Assembly (NCBI RefSeq): GCF_963678635.1
Contig: NC_087063.1
Coordinates: 41,432,759-41,492,758 of the forward strand
DNA length: 60,000 bases
Direction of reading: 5' to 3'
DNA from: Symsagittifera roscoffensis
Taxonomy: Eukaryota; Xenacoelomorpha; Acoela; Convolutidae
Shown here: positions 25,624 to 39,462 of the stretch, piece by piece
Numbering within the stretch: position 1 is the first letter of the stretch
Layout: the number at the start of each line of letters is the position of its first letter
Program-made: the position numbers and the translations under genes
The notes under the pieces: model-generated
What the model was told of the DNA's origin: nothing
What the model saw: the letters and a program-made list of their open reading frames with translations, nothing else
Database searches by the model: none

Positions 25624-27247
25624 GTGGTCGTCGCGGTCCGGCTTTGTGAATCCTTTAGGCAAGGGTAGGGTTTCCTTGCCGGTCAACTAGAAAAAATACC
25701 TAATTAGGAAAATAAAAAAATTATTCAAGTTCTCGAAAACGGCAGTATAGAATTTCTTCAAACTTTGCATGTAGGTAGAGAACAAAATTCTAAGATATAA
25801 CTTGGGAAGGCGTTTTTCCGAAATAATGTTATGAGTTGCACTTTTTGGGGAAAAAGGGGCGTTTTTTTTGGTCAAAATCACGATTTTTTTCAAAAATGCC
25901 CCAATAACTCAATTTTGGTTGAGAAAATGCGAAAAAGTGATGTTTTTTTTGGACACAAGCACAGTTAAGGGAATCGAATGGTGTATTGTTTGCCAAAATT
26001 TTTTCAGCAATTTTTTCGAGATTTTTGATGTTTTTTTGCGGTTTTTTTGAAGTTTTTTGTCAAATTTCAAAAAAGTCAATGTTCCGGTCGTTTTTCGACA
26101 TTTTTACTGATCACAAAAAATGATTGTCGTGGCCGAATTAATTTATTGGAGTAAAGAGAGAGAAAACTTGATTTTTGATTTTTTGAGAATTTTCCCGCCA
26201 AAAACTGATTTTTTTACGTTTTTTTCTTTTTTTTTCAAAAAATCACTGTTCTTCTAAACTTTTTTATTATAAACATTTTGCCAGTTTGTATACCCTAATG
26301 AGCCAAACTTATGACCTGAAAACAAATTTTTTGCTGGTCCATCATAGAAGGCACTTTTTGATCGCCAAATCTGAAAAAAAAAATTTTTTTTTGTCAAATT
26401 TTTTAATTTTTTTTCAAAAATTAGCCAAAAAATCATTATTTAACTGGAGACAATTTTAATATACCTCAAAAACCCTTGACAAGTTAGTTTTGATGCAAAA
26501 ATTTTCATCAATTTGTTCAAGAGGTTTAGAAGTAATGAAATTTTGATTGTGGTATAAAAAAGCGTGTTTGTAAAACAAACGTAAAAGTTAATCGATCATT
26601 GTGAGTTGCGAAGTCAAAACGTGCCTAAACTGTAGTAACGCGTCAAAACGGGCCTCTCAGGTATCATCTTTTTCAAACTGAGGTTTTTGTGATACTTAAA
26701 AAAAGAAATAAGTGATTTTTTTTGCATATTTTTTTGATAAACTTAAATTTCTTTCTCGATTATTTGTTTTGTTTTTATTTTAATAATATTGTTTTTAACA
26801 TAGTTGTTATGTGTTTGAACAGTCAATAAACACAAAGACATGGGCTGGGTTCTGTAAGTTTAACCAACGCATTAGATTTCTCTTTGTTTGTATTTGGGAT
26901 CATAATTTAAAATTAGGACTGTTTCCGAAAACTTGTTTTCGTTGAAACAGTCCATTTCGTAAATCAAAACGTATTTGGTAGTTAATTGATCGAGCCACAG
27001 AGTGACTTATAAAATTGTCCTTCCAGGAATACAATTTGAGGTATCATGGGAGTTTAACTGAGAACAACTAGAAAAAAAGTTAAATTTCGGACGAAATATG
27101 TAAGATTTAAATCGACTTACAGTTCTCGAGCAAAAAGAGCACCCGCAGGGTGCTCTTTCTGCGAGTGCGTTGAGCGCTGTTCGTATTCTTCCCCACGCGA
27201 TGCAAATAACTAAAGTAGAGAATATACCACACAACCCTGCCCCCTAG
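25624..27247 (+). mobile_element. Cassette 3, family B
   Basis: This is a 1624 bp close relative of cassette 2, with more divergence in its middle. The 5' hairpin is at 25658-25680, and the 3' hairpins are at 26917-26953 (GACTGTTTC class) and 27134-27158 (GAGCACCC class). It is followed by family C. Confidence 0.8.
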
Positions 27248-28899
27248 GTGGTCGTCGCGCTTCGGCGTCAGAGATACGGCGAGGCAAGGGTAGGGTCCCT
27301 GCCGGTTCTCGTTTCTTATAACCTTATACCCCTGTCGGCGGAATCGGGGCTGATCTCGAAAACGTTTCGTCAGAATTTCTTTAAAATTGGCATGCGGCTA
27401 CAAAATGCAATTCTAAGGATACGATTGGACGCCGTTTGGCCACAAAAACTCTATATGTTGACTTATGGCGGGAAATGGGGGGCAAAAACGGAAAAACGAA
27501 ACACGATTTTTGGTTAAAATGACTCAATAACTCAATTTGGGTCCAAAAAATGGGATAGATTGTTTAGTATTGGATGAAAGAAGACTGTTTAGGGAGTCTA
27601 ACTGTGTAGAAATTAGAGTTACTTTGTTTTTAAAATTTTTTTTTTTTCAGGACCGTCTCCTAATTTTTTGGTCATTTTTTTGGAAAAATTAACCAAAAAG
27701 GTGTTTTTTTCGTCTTTTCTCTAAATATGGAAATTTTATGGCTTTGATCATGCTAACACTTCTAAACAAGCCCACAAAGCGTGGCCTATTGAAACAATTT
27801 GATTGGAACAACTTTTTTTGACTTTTTGAGAAAAATTGGTTTTTCATGTTTCTGACTCAACATTTTATATCAAAAAAACAAAAATTTTAAAAAGTGAGAA
27901 AAAATGAGTTTTGATAGCATATTCGAGCTTGCCATAGTCATTTTAGTAGGTTTAGAGTATTTAATTGTCAAAATTGGATGAAAATTTTGGTTTTTACAAC
28001 TTTTTTTTCTCGGGTAGCTTTTTACTACTTTACTACAAATAAAACTGGCTAAATTTCGAAAAAAAAGACTTGTTTTCGGAAGTGGCTACCACAATTGTTG
28101 TAATTTTTTGCAAGCGGCCTTACAAGGACACTACATGTATGCCCTAATTAAATCATTTTTTGATCCTTTATGTTTAAAGACGACTTTACCCGATTTATCT
28201 ACCTTTATGAGTTAACCAAAAACGTGTTTTTTTTTTACTTTTCTCCAAATATGGAAATTTTACGGCTTTGGTCTTGAAAACCATTCTGAACAGGTTCATA
28301 CATTGTAGCCTAGTGATTCAATTCAATTGGAACTATTTTTGATGACTTTTGAAAAAAAGAGATTTTTCACGTTTCTATTTCAACTATATTTATCAAATAA
28401 AAAAAAATGTTTTTTTTTTTCTATTGCTTCTAATCATTTCGAGACAAAATTAACTTTTAGGACCTAATTCAGGTCCAATAGCCTACTGAAAACAACTAAA
28501 AGTCGATAAATTTAAAAACGAGATCAAAAATAAGTTAACAGGACTGTTTCCGAAAACTTGTTTTCGTCGAAACAGTCTTCTTCAAGAATCACAATGTTTT
28601 GCATTGTTAACTGATCAAGGCGCAGAGTGACTTGTCATTATAATCAGCCAGCAATGCAAGTTAGCGATCATGGTTAATAGTCTCAGTGAGTAATGAAGAA
28701 GGAAAAGTCAAAAAATGTTTGACAAAATGTGAAGGTTAAGAAAAAATTAATTGACCTAGAGTTTTCGAGCAGAAAAGAGCACCCTTCGGGTGCTCTTTTT
28801 CTGCGAGTGCCACATGCCTTGAAGCCAATGGCCCCCAGGCCACACTTCAAAACTTACACCCGCAAACACCGATGCACCGCAGGTAAAAGATTGACCTAG
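27248..28899 (+). mobile_element. Cassette 4, family C
   Basis: This 1652 bp cassette starts GTGGTCGTCGCGCTTCGG. The 5' hairpin GGCA(A)GGG/CCCTGCC at 27283-27303 has one bulged A. GCATGC lies at 27390 and a second, GCAAGC-form core near 28110. 3' hairpins lie at 28542-28577 (GACTGTTTC class) and 28773-28799 (AAAAGAGCACCC/GGGTGCTCTTTT). It contains the ACCAAAAAGGTGTTTTTTTCG module also seen in A, E and F. Confidence 0.8.
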
Positions 28900-30520
28900 G
28901 TGGTCGTCGCGGTCCGGCTTTGTGAATCCTTTAGGCAAGGGTAGGGTTTCCTTGCCGGTCAACTAGAAAAAATACCTAATTAGGAAAATAAAAAAATTAT
29001 TCAAGTTCTCGAAAACGGCAGTATAGAATTTCTTCAAACTTTGCATGTAGGTAGAGGACAAAATTCTAAGATATAACTTGGGAAGGCGTTTTTCCGAAAT
29101 AATGTTATGAGTTGCACTTTTTGGGGAAAAAGGGGCGTTTTTTTTGGTCAAAATCACGATTTTTTTCAAAAATGCCCCAATAAATCAATTTTGGTTGAGA
29201 AAATGCGAAAAAGTGATGTTTTTTTTGGACACTAGTACAGTTAAGGGAATCGAATGGTGTATTGTTTGCCAAAATTTTTTCAGCAATTTTTTCGAGATTT
29301 TTGATGTTTTTTTGCGGTTTTTTTGAAGTTTTTTGTCAAATTTCAAAAAAGTCAATGTTCCGGTCGTTTTTCGACAATTTTACTGATCACAAAAAATGAT
29401 TGTCGTGGCCGAATTAGTTTATTGGAGTAAAGAGAGAGAAAACTTGATTTTTGATTTTTTGAGAATTTTCCCGCCAAAAACTGATTTTTTTACGTTTTTT
29501 TCTTTTTTTTTCAAAAAATCACTGTTCTTCTAAACTTTTTTATTATAAACATTTTGCCAGTTTGTATACCCTAGTGAGCCAAACTTATGACCTAAAAACA
29601 AATTTTTTGCTGGTCCATCATAGAAGGCACTTTTTGATCGCCAAATCTGAAAAAAAAAATTTTTTGTCAAATTTTTTAATTTTTTTTCAAAAATTAGCCA
29701 AAAAATCATTATTTAAATGGAGACAATTTTTATATACCTCAAAAACCCTTGACAAGTTAGTTTTGATGCAAAAATTTTCATCAATTTGTTCAAGAGGTTT
29801 AGAAGTAATGAAATTTTGATTGTGGTAAAAAAAAGCGTGTTTGTAAAACAAACGTAAAAGTTAATCGATCATTGTGAGTTGCGAAGTCAAAACGTGCCTA
29901 AACTGTAGTAACGCGTCAAAACGGGCCTCTCAGGTATCATCTTTTTTAAACTGAGGTTTTTGTGATATTTAAAAAAAGAAATAAGTGATTTTTTTTGCAT
30001 ATTTTTTTGATAAACTTAAATTTCTTTCTCGATTTTTTGTTTTGTTTTTATTTTAATAGTATTGTTTTTAACATAGTTGTTATGTGTTTGAACAGTCAAT
30101 AAACACAAAGACATGGGCTGGGCTCTGTAAGTTTAACCAACGCATTAGATTTCTCTTTGTTTGTAATTGGGATCATAATTTAAAATTTGGACTGTTTCCG
30201 AAAACTTGTTTTCGTTGAAACAGTCCATTTCGTAAATCAAAACGTATTTGGTAGTTAATTGATCGAGCCACAGAGTGACTTATAAAAATGCCCTTCCAGG
30301 AATACAATTTAAGGTATCATGGGAGTTTACCTGAGAACAACTAGAAAAAAAGTTAAATTTCGGACGAAATATGTAAGATTTAAATCGACTTACAGTTCTC
30401 GAGCAAAAAGAGCACCCGCAGGGTGCTCTTTCTGCGAGTGCGTTGAGCGCTGTTCGTATTCTTCCCCACGCGATGCAAATAACTAAAGTAGAGAATATAC
30501 CACACAACCCTGCCCCCTAG
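28900..30520 (+). mobile_element. Cassette 5, family B
   Basis: This 1621 bp cassette is close to cassettes 2 and 3. The 5' hairpin is at 28934-28956 and the 3' hairpins at 30189-30226 and 30407-30431. It is preceded by C and followed by A, unlike the other B copies. Confidence 0.8.
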
Positions 30521-32818
30521 ATGGTCGCGTGTAGCACAAAAAGCCATTAGGAAGGGGTAGGGGCCCCTTCCGTGCAAAAAAAAATCTAAATTTTAACCTA
30601 TTCCTTTTTCCAGAAATAAGTTACGTTCTCAAAATTGTCGGGTCAGATTGTTCTAATTTTTTGCATGCGACCCTGAATTGACAAAATAATGTCAGTTTCT
30701 TAATGCCACTTTTCCATGGTTTTATTTTTAAGACCATTTTTCCCACTTTTTCTACTTTTTCGCGTTAACCAAAAAGGTGTTTTTTCGACTTTTCTCAAAA
30801 TGGGTAAGTTTTACGACTTTGTTCATGGAAACCATTCTAAACAGGTTCATAATGTGTGGCCAAGTAAAAGAATTAGATTGGAACAACTTTTTGTGAGTTT
30901 TTGAAAAAAATTGATTTTTCACGTTTCTGACTCAACATTTTTTATCAAAAAAATGAAAATGTTAAAAAGTGAGAAAAAGTCAGTTTTGATGGTTTATTTG
31001 AGCTTGCCATAGTCGATTTAGTAGGTATAGAGTATCAAATTGTCAAAATTGGACAAAAATTATGGTTTTTACAAGTTTTTTTACTGTGGTCACTTACTAC
31101 TATATTACTATAAATACTAATAGCCAAATTCCAAAAAATAAGTCTCGTTCTCAAAATTGTCAGGTTAGGTTGTTCTAATTTTTTGCATGCGGCCATGAAT
31201 TGATAAAATAATGTCAGTTTGTTAATGTCACTTTTTGAGGGTTTCTTTTTGAAGACCACTTTCCCACTTTTTCCCTTTTTTTAGTTAACCAATAAGGTGT
31301 TTTTTCAGTTTTTCTGAAAATGTGTCAATTTTACGGTTTTAGTTATGAAGACCATTCTAAACAGGTTCATAAATATTGGCCAAGTGAAAGATTTAGATTG
31401 GAACAACTTTTTTTGGCTTTAAGAAAAAAAATGATTTTTCATGTTTCTGACTCAACATTTTTCATCAAAAAAAAAAAAACGTTCAAAAGTGAGAAAAAGT
31501 GAGTTTTGACGGCATATTTGAGCTTGCCATAGTCGATTTAGTGGGTATAGAGTATTTAATTGTCAAAATTGGATAAAAATTGCGGTTTTTACAATTTTTC
31601 TTTTCTGGTCACTTACTACTATAGTACAACAAATACTACTAGCCAAATTCCGAAAAACAAATCTCGTTCTCAGAAATGGCCCGTATGATATCTGTAAATT
31701 TTTGCATGCGACCCCGATTTGACACGGCAGTTATAACCAATGAAGGTCACTTTTCGGTCCTATAGGTATGAAGACCAATTTACCCGATTCGTACACTTTT
31801 CTCAATTGAACAAAAAGGTGTTTTTTTGAATTTTCTCAAACTGAGTAAATTTGACGGCTTCGGTAAAGAATACCAGTCTCAACAGGTTCACAGATTATGG
31901 CTTATTGAAATAATTTAATTGGAACAAATGTTTATCACTTTTTCAAAAAAAGTTATTTTTCATAAATTTTCTGACTCAACTTTTTTTTTATCAAAAAAAT
32001 TTAAATTTTCAAAAGTGAAAAAAATGATTTTTGATGGTGTATTTGAGCTTGCCATTGTCGATTTAGTGGATACAGAGTATTTTAATTTCAAAAACAATTA
32101 ATAGTTGTTGATTTTTTAGTTTTTCAGTTTGGATCTTATACAGCTACTACAAATAATGAGAATTAAAAAAAAAATTAGTAATTTCATAAATCCGATGCGT
32201 GAGAATGTTCTTATTTTTTGCATGCGGTCCTGAAAAGCTCTTGGAATCATTTTAAAAAATACAGATTGTTCAACCGCAAGAGTGACCCAAATTCACGGGT
32301 AAATAAGTGTTGAACTTTTGCTGTAATCCTTTTGGGATGCTCCCTGGGACCCCTGTGGTCCCATGTGGGGAGCATCCGTTACGACAATCAAAAATAAAAA
32401 AAAACTAAAGTTGTTCAATTTCCTAATCTAATTTGGACAGCGCTGATGTGTTGGCAATCTCTTTTGTTCGTAAAAGTTACGATTATAGAAAAAATGTCGG
32501 GGAAGAACCTTAACTAAACAACGTCGTGGCCAGAGACAGATCGAAAATGTGGTCAGCAAATACAAGAAAAGCCGGGTAAAGTTATTCTTTTTGATGGGGT
32601 TTTTGGGCAAAGACGCATCAAAAATCAAACCCATATTAACCCCAAAAGGATAGTTGGCTAAGTAAAAACCTGCTCCTTCCTTTTTAAGGTGATGGAGAAT
32701 CACAAACCGCTTCCCGTTACTCGATCAAATCGAAAAAAGGTAGTCGTGGCCTGACTGATCAGGTGGGTGGGTAAATGATATTGGTCGGGTGGGTGGGGAT
32801 GGTCACTGACCCCTCTAG
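30521..32818 (+). mobile_element. Cassette 6, family A
   Basis: This 2298 bp cassette is almost identical to cassette 1 but lies between B and D. The 5' hairpin is at 30550-30571, the 3' hairpin at 32335-32377 and the G-rich tract at 32762-32798. Confidence 0.8.
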
Positions 32819-35039
32819 GTGGCCGCGTTCCAGCATTACAAAATTTTTTGAGGTGGGGTAGGGGCCCCCACCGGTACAAGTAATATCCCTCAAATGGACT
32901 ATAGAGAAATTTTGCAAAAAAGTCGATTCTCCAAATTGTCAGGTTAGAATGGTCTAATTTTTTGCATGCGGCCCTAAAATGTCAAATGAATAGGGGTTTC
33001 CTTTTGTGATTTTTCGACCCAACAATTTTTAACAGGTGTTTGGGCTAATTTGGGCTTTTTGCCCAATTTGGGAAAAGTTTTTTTTTTTGCTTAATTCTCA
33101 AAAATAAGTAAAAATTTTGATATGCTTATGAAAATACGTCTAAATTGATTTCAGCAGTCCTATCTAGCGAACTAATCATCATGGTGGTGGAGGTTTTTGA
33201 ATCTGAGAAAATTGATTTTTTTGACTTTTTTTTACCCATTTTTGAATACTTTTTCAAAATAAAAGCCTTTAACGAAAAAACTTGAAAATAATTTGCTTAA
33301 TTTATTTATTTGAGCTTAAAGGGCCTTGCTCTGGCTTTTTTAGCTAAAATGAAAAGTTTCAGCTGAAAATTGGCACTTTTTCGAAACAATCATTTTTTTC
33401 AAAAAATTTTTAAGTTTTTGATTTTTTTACAATTTTTTGTTCAGAAATAAAGTTAAAAAACGATTTTTGAGTCAGAGTCAATTTTTTGTTTCCAACCTAA
33501 TGTACTTTATGTGGGAGTACTGTTTGTACTAATTTTAGGCCCTCATTTTTGTTTTTAGCCAAGATATTGCTTTCGGAATTCTGTCAAAAAAATCGAAAAA
33601 ACATGTTTTTTTGACCTTTCTCAAATTTTTATAATAAGTGATCCTTTTGTTGTTAGCCGCCAGATAAGATCTCCCAAAACCTCGAAGACTCCAATAAACA
33701 GACTGATGAGATTTTTTTACAAATTTTTTCAAAATTTGAATTTTTTGATTTTTTTTGAACTTTTCAGCTGAAAAATTATTCTAAGTATCGCCATTTGAAG
33801 AAGAAAAAAGGTTAAAGTTCAAAATTCCCTTTATTTTCTGCAGTTTTTTTTCTTCCAGGGGTGTTATCACGCTGAAAATGGCTCATTCAGACTATCTGTA
33901 TAGCTTGTTTAGGTTCCAGTTTCTCAAGTTGGCTCAAAGGTGCCTTAAGTGGAGGCGAAAAGGAAAAATAGCCAAAATGAAAACTTCATAAAATCTACAA
34001 TTTTTAACATTTTTTGGTAATTTAAAATGCTAGACCCACTAAGTTGGGTACGCTGAATCGTAATATGCAATTAATTTTCACTTTTTTTCAATTTTGAAAA
34101 TTACAAATTTTTTGATTTTTAAAAAAAAAACATAATTTTTGAATTTTTCTCTTTTTTAAAACATTTTACATCATATTGATGTTTTTTCTGCCAAAGTGTT
34201 ATAAACGGCTAGAGAAGGAATCTTCATTACTTAAGAACAGTGGGTGGTGCGAGCAAAACTTGAAAAAAAAATGATTCATTTCTAACGATTTACAAAAGAA
34301 ACAAAGGAAAAAAACCGTTTTTCATTTCATTTGAAAACTTACAATTTTTCTCATCATTATCCCTTACTAGTTTTCAACAACCGCATTTGTAACCACCTAA
34401 CATCAGTTGTTCTTGGAAGCATTGATTAATAAAATCAGTTTTTTTAAAATTAATACAGCTTCTCATGAGGAATTGAAAACAAGCATTAGTGTAAAAAAAT
34501 TTTGTGAAAAATTAAGAACAACTATCCGTTAACCTGGATCGAGGTAGGATGCTCACTCGGTCCCTCTGGGACCTGTAGAGGGAGCAGCCGTAACCGTAAA
34601 TTCTACGCTTAAAATCTGAAATCAGCCTGATCTGAATTATGATTTGAGCGGAGATCAAATAAGTTTTTGATGTTGCGTTCTTATTTTCAACAATTTTTTT
34701 CTTTCCATTTTCTTCATTTTCTATTTTACTTTTGCCAACATCAGTCTCATTGCCAGCCCGGTATTGGCCAAAATTTGATAGTTTTACACCTTGAAGTCTT
34801 TGCGTTTTTTGGTGGTAGTTGAAAATAAAGTTTAGGAGAACTTTTTAATTAATATATTTTTTCACCTGGCAAAATTAATTGAGCATTGGCATTTGCGCCC
34901 GAAGGGCGCATTGCGAATGGGAATGCGTAGAAGTCCACATATTTGCTTGAGCACATTATGTCGATGCATGACCACGCTCTCTTTTGGTTTGACTAAATAC
35001 GAAAAACAAACATCCACCACTAGTACCTGATTGTGCTAG
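32819..35039 (+). mobile_element. Cassette 7, family D
   Basis: This 2221 bp cassette starts GTGGCCGCGTTCCAGC. The 5' hairpin GGTGGGG/CCCCACC lies at 32852-32872 and GCATGC at 32964. 3' hairpins are GCTCACTC/GAGGGAGC with inner GGTCCC/GGGACC at 34546-34589, and TGCGCCC/GGGCGCA at 34894-34910. The end tag is ACTAGTACCTGATTGTG before CTAG. Confidence 0.8.
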
Positions 35040-37251
35040 GTGGCCGCGTTCCAGCATTACAAAATTTTTTGAGGTGGGGTAGGGGCCCCCACCGGTACAA
35101 GTAATATCCCTCAAATGGACTATAGAGAAATTTTGCAAAAAAGTCGATTCTCGAAATTGTCAGGTTAGATTGGTCTAATTTTTTGCATGCGGCCCTAAAA
35201 TGTCAAACGAATAGGGGTTTCCTTTTGTGATTTTTTGACCCAACAATTTTTAACAGGTGTTTGGGCTAATTTGGGCTTTTTACCCAATTTGGGAAAAGTT
35301 TTTATTCTGCTTAATTCTCAAAAATAAATAAAAATTTTGATATACTTATGAAAATACGTCTAAATTGATCTCAGTAGTCCTATCGAACGAACTAATCATC
35401 ATGGCAGTGGAGGTTTTTCAATCTGAGAAAATTAATTTTTTTGACTTTTTTTTACCCATTTTTGAATACTTTTTCAAAATAAAAGACTTTAACGAAAAAA
35501 CTTGAAAATAATTTGCTTAATTAAATTATTTGAGCTTAAAGAACATTGCTCTGGCTTTCTTAGCTAAAATGAAAAGTTTCAGCTAAAATTTGGCACTTTT
35601 TCAAAACAATCGTTTTTTTCAAAAAATTTTTTAATTTTTGATTTTTTTACAATTTTTTGTTCAGAAATAAAGTTAAAAAACGATTTTTGAGTCAGAGTCA
35701 ATTTTTTGTTTCCAACCTAATGTACTTTATGTGGGAGTACTGTTTGTACTAATTTTAGGCCCTCATTTTTGTTTTTAGCCAAGATATTGCTTTCGGAATT
35801 CTGTCAAAAAAATCGAAAAAACATGTTTTTTTGACCTTTCTCAAATTTTTATAATAAGTGATCCTTTTGTTGTTAGCCGCCAGATAAGATCTCCCAAAAC
35901 CTCGAAGACTCCAATAAACAAACTGATGAGATTTTTTTAAATTTTTTTCAAAATTTGAATTTTTTGATTTTTTTTGAACTTTTCAGCTGAAAAATTATTC
36001 TAAGTTTCGCCATTTGAAGAAGAAAAAAGGTTAAAGTTCAAAATTTTCTTTCTTTTCTGGAGTTTTTTTTCTTCCAGGCGTATTATCACGCTGAAAATGG
36101 CTCATTCAGACTATCTGTATAGCTTGTTTGAGTTCCAGTTTCTCAAGTTGGCTCAAAGGTGCCTTAAGTGGAGGCGACAAGGAAACATAGCCAGAATGAA
36201 AACTTCATAAAATCTACAATTTTCAACATTTTTTGGTAATTTAAAATGCTAGACCCATTAAGTTGGGTACGCTGAATCGTAATATGCAATTATTTTTCAT
36301 TTTTTTTCAATTTTGAAAATTACAAATTTTTGACTTTTTTAAAAAAAAAACATAATTTTTAATTTTTTCTCTTTTTTAAAACATTTTACATCATATTGAT
36401 GTTGTTTCTGCCAAAGTGTTATAAACGGCTAGAACAGGAATCTTCATTACTTAAGAACAGTGGGTGGTGCGAGGAAAACAAAAAAAAACTGATTCATTTC
36501 TCCCGATTTACAAAAGAAAAAAGAAAAAAACTGTTTTTAAATTCATTAGAAAACCTACAATTTTTCTCATCATTATCCCTTACTAGTTTTCACCAACCGC
36601 ATTTGCAACCCCCTAAAATCAGTTGTTCTTGGAAGCATTGATTAATAAAATCAATTTTTTAAAATTTAAACAGCTTCTCATGAGGAATTGAAAAAAAGCT
36701 TTAGTGAAAAAATATTTTGTGAAAAATTAAAAACAACTATCCGTTATCCTGGATCGAGGTAGGATGCTCACTCGGTCCCTCTGGGACCTATAGAGGGAGC
36801 AGCCGTAACCGTAAATTGTACGCTTAAAATCTGAAATCAGCCGGATCGGATTTCTGAAATTAGCAGAAATCAAATAAGTTTTTGATGTTGCGTTCTTATT
36901 TTGAACAAATTTTTCTTTCCTTTTCCTTCATTTTCCATTTTGTTTTTGCCAAAATTAGTCTCACTGCATGCCCGGTATTAGCAAAAACTTGATTGTTTCA
37001 CACTTTGAAATGTTTTCGTTTTATGGTGGTAGTTTAAGTTAAAATTTATCAGAATTTTTCTTTAAAAAGTTTTCACCCGGCAAAATTAATTGAGCATTGG
37101 CATTTGCGCCCGAAGGGCGCATTACGAATGGGAATGCGTAGAAGTCCACGTATTTGCTTGACCACATGATATCGATGGTTGACGACACTCTCTTTTGGTT
37201 CCAGAAAACATTAAAAACCAAAATCAAGCCACTAGTACCTGATTGTGCTAG
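35040..37251 (+). mobile_element. Cassette 8, family D
   Basis: This 2212 bp cassette is very similar to cassette 7. The 5' hairpin is at 35073-35093 and TGCGCCC/GGGCGCA at 37105-37121. It carries the same ACTAGTACC end tag and lies between two D cassettes. Confidence 0.8.
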
Positions 37252-39462
37252 GTGGCCGCGTTCCAGCATTACAAAATTTTTTGAGGTGGGGTAGGGGCCC
37301 CCACCGGTACAAGTAATATCCCTCAATTGGACTATAGAGAAATTTTGCAAAAAAGTCGATTCTCGAAATTGTCAGGTTAGATTGGTCTAATTTTTTGCAT
37401 GCGGCCCTAAAATGTCAAATGAATAGGGGTTTCTTTTTGTGACTTTTTGACCCAACAATTTTTAACAGGTGTTTGGGCTAATTTGGGCTTTTTGCCCAAT
37501 TTGGGAAAAGTTTTTATTTTGCTTAATTCTCAAAAATAAGTAAAAATTTTGATATTCTTATGAAAACACGTCTAAATTGATCTCAGCAGTCCTATCTAAC
37601 GCACTGATCATCATGGTAGTGGATGTTTTTGAATCTGAGAAAATATATTTTTTTGACTTTTTTTTACCCATTTTTCGATACTTTTTCAAAATAAAAGCCT
37701 CTAACGAAAAAACTTGAAAATAATTTGCTATATTAATTTATTTGAGCTTAAAGGGCATTGCTCTGGCTTTCTTAGCTAAAATAAAAAGTTTAAGCTAAAA
37801 ATTGTCACTTTTTCAAAACAATCAATTTTTTCAAAAAAATATTTAATTTTTGATTTTTTTACAATTTTTTGTTCAGAACTAAAGTTAAAAAACGATTTTA
37901 GAGTCAGAGCCAATTTTTGGTTTCCAACCTAATGTACCTTATGTGGGAGTACTGTTTGTACTAATTTTAGGCCCTCATTTTTGTTTTTAGCCAAGATATT
38001 GCTTTCGGAATTCTGTCAAAAAAGTCGAAAAAACATGTTTTTTTGATCTTTCTCAAAATTTTAAAATAAGTGATCCACTTGTTTTTAGCCGCCAGATAAG
38101 GTCTCCAAAAACCTCGAAGACTCCAATAAACAGACTGATGAGATTATTTTAAAATTTTTTCAAAATTTGTTTTTTTTGATTTTTTTTGAACTTTTCAGCT
38201 GAAAAATTATTCTAAGTATCGCCATTTGAAGAAGAAAAAAGGTTAAAGTTCAAAATTTTCTTTCTTTCCTGGAGTTTTTTTTTCTTCCAGGCGTCTTATC
38301 ACGCTGAAAATGGCTCATTCAGACTATCTTTATAGCTTGTTTAGGTTCCAGTTTCTCAAGTTGGCTCAAAGGTGCCTTAAGTGGAGGCGACAAGGAAAAA
38401 TAGCCAGAATGAAAACTTCATAAAATCTACAATTTTCAACACTTTTTGGTCATTTAAAATGCTAGACCCACTAAGTTGGGTACGCTGAATCGTAATATGC
38501 AAATAGTTTTCACTTTTTTTCAATTTTGAAAATTACAAATTTTTGATTTTTTAAAAAAAAGCATAATTTTTAAATTTTTCCTTTTTTTAAAACATTTTAC
38601 ATCATATTGATGTTTTTTCTGCCAAATTGTTATAAACGGCTAGAACAGGAATCTTCATTACTTAAGAACAGTGGGTGGTGCGAGGAAAACTTAAAAAAAA
38701 CTGATTCATTTCTCTCGATTTACAAAAGGAAAAAAGAAAAAAAACTGTTTTTAAATTCATTTGAAAACTTACAATTTTTCTCATCATTATCCCTTACTAG
38801 TTTTCACCAACCGCATTTGTAACCGCCTAACATCAGTTGTTCTTGGAAGCATTGATTAATAAAATCAATTTTTTTTTAAATTTATACAGCTCATGAGGAA
38901 TTGAAAACAAGCATTAGTGAAAAAAATGTTGGTGAAAAATTAAAAACTATCCGCTATCCTGGATCGAGGAAGGATGCTCACTCGGTCCCTCTGGGACCTG
39001 TAGAGGGAGCAGCCGTAACCGTAAATTCTACGCTTGAAATCTTAAATCAGCCTGATCGGAATTCTGACATTAGCGGAGATCAAATAAGTTTATGATGTTG
39101 CGTTCCTATTTTGAACAATTTTTTTCTTTCCATTTCCTTCGTTTTCCATTTTATTTTTGCCGAAATCAGTCTCACTGCATGCCCGGTATTAGCAAAAACT
39201 TGATTGTTTCACACTTTGAAATCTTTGCGTTTTTTTGGTGATAGTTTCAGTTTAAATTTATCGGAATTTTTCTTTAACAAATGTTTCACCTGGCTAAATT
39301 AATTGAGCATTGGCATTTGCGCCCGAAGGGCGCATGGCGAATGGGAATTCGTAGAAGTCCACGTATTTGCTTGAGGCCATGATTTAGACGCATGACAATA
39401 TTGTTTTGGTTCCAGAAGATACTAACAACTCAAATCAAGCCACTAGTACCTGATTGTGCTAG
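37252..39462 (+). mobile_element. Cassette 9, family D
   Basis: This is a 2211 bp cassette. The 5' hairpin is at 37285-37305 and TGCGCCC/GGGCGCA at 39318-39334. It has the ACTAGTACC end tag and runs directly into another D. Confidence 0.8.

Noticed and set aside
27248-27517. Frame opening exactly at the start of family C cassettes (also 55884-56213)
   Set aside because: It begins with GTG, not ATG, runs through the hairpin and core that are conserved as DNA in families lacking the frame, and shows no domain.
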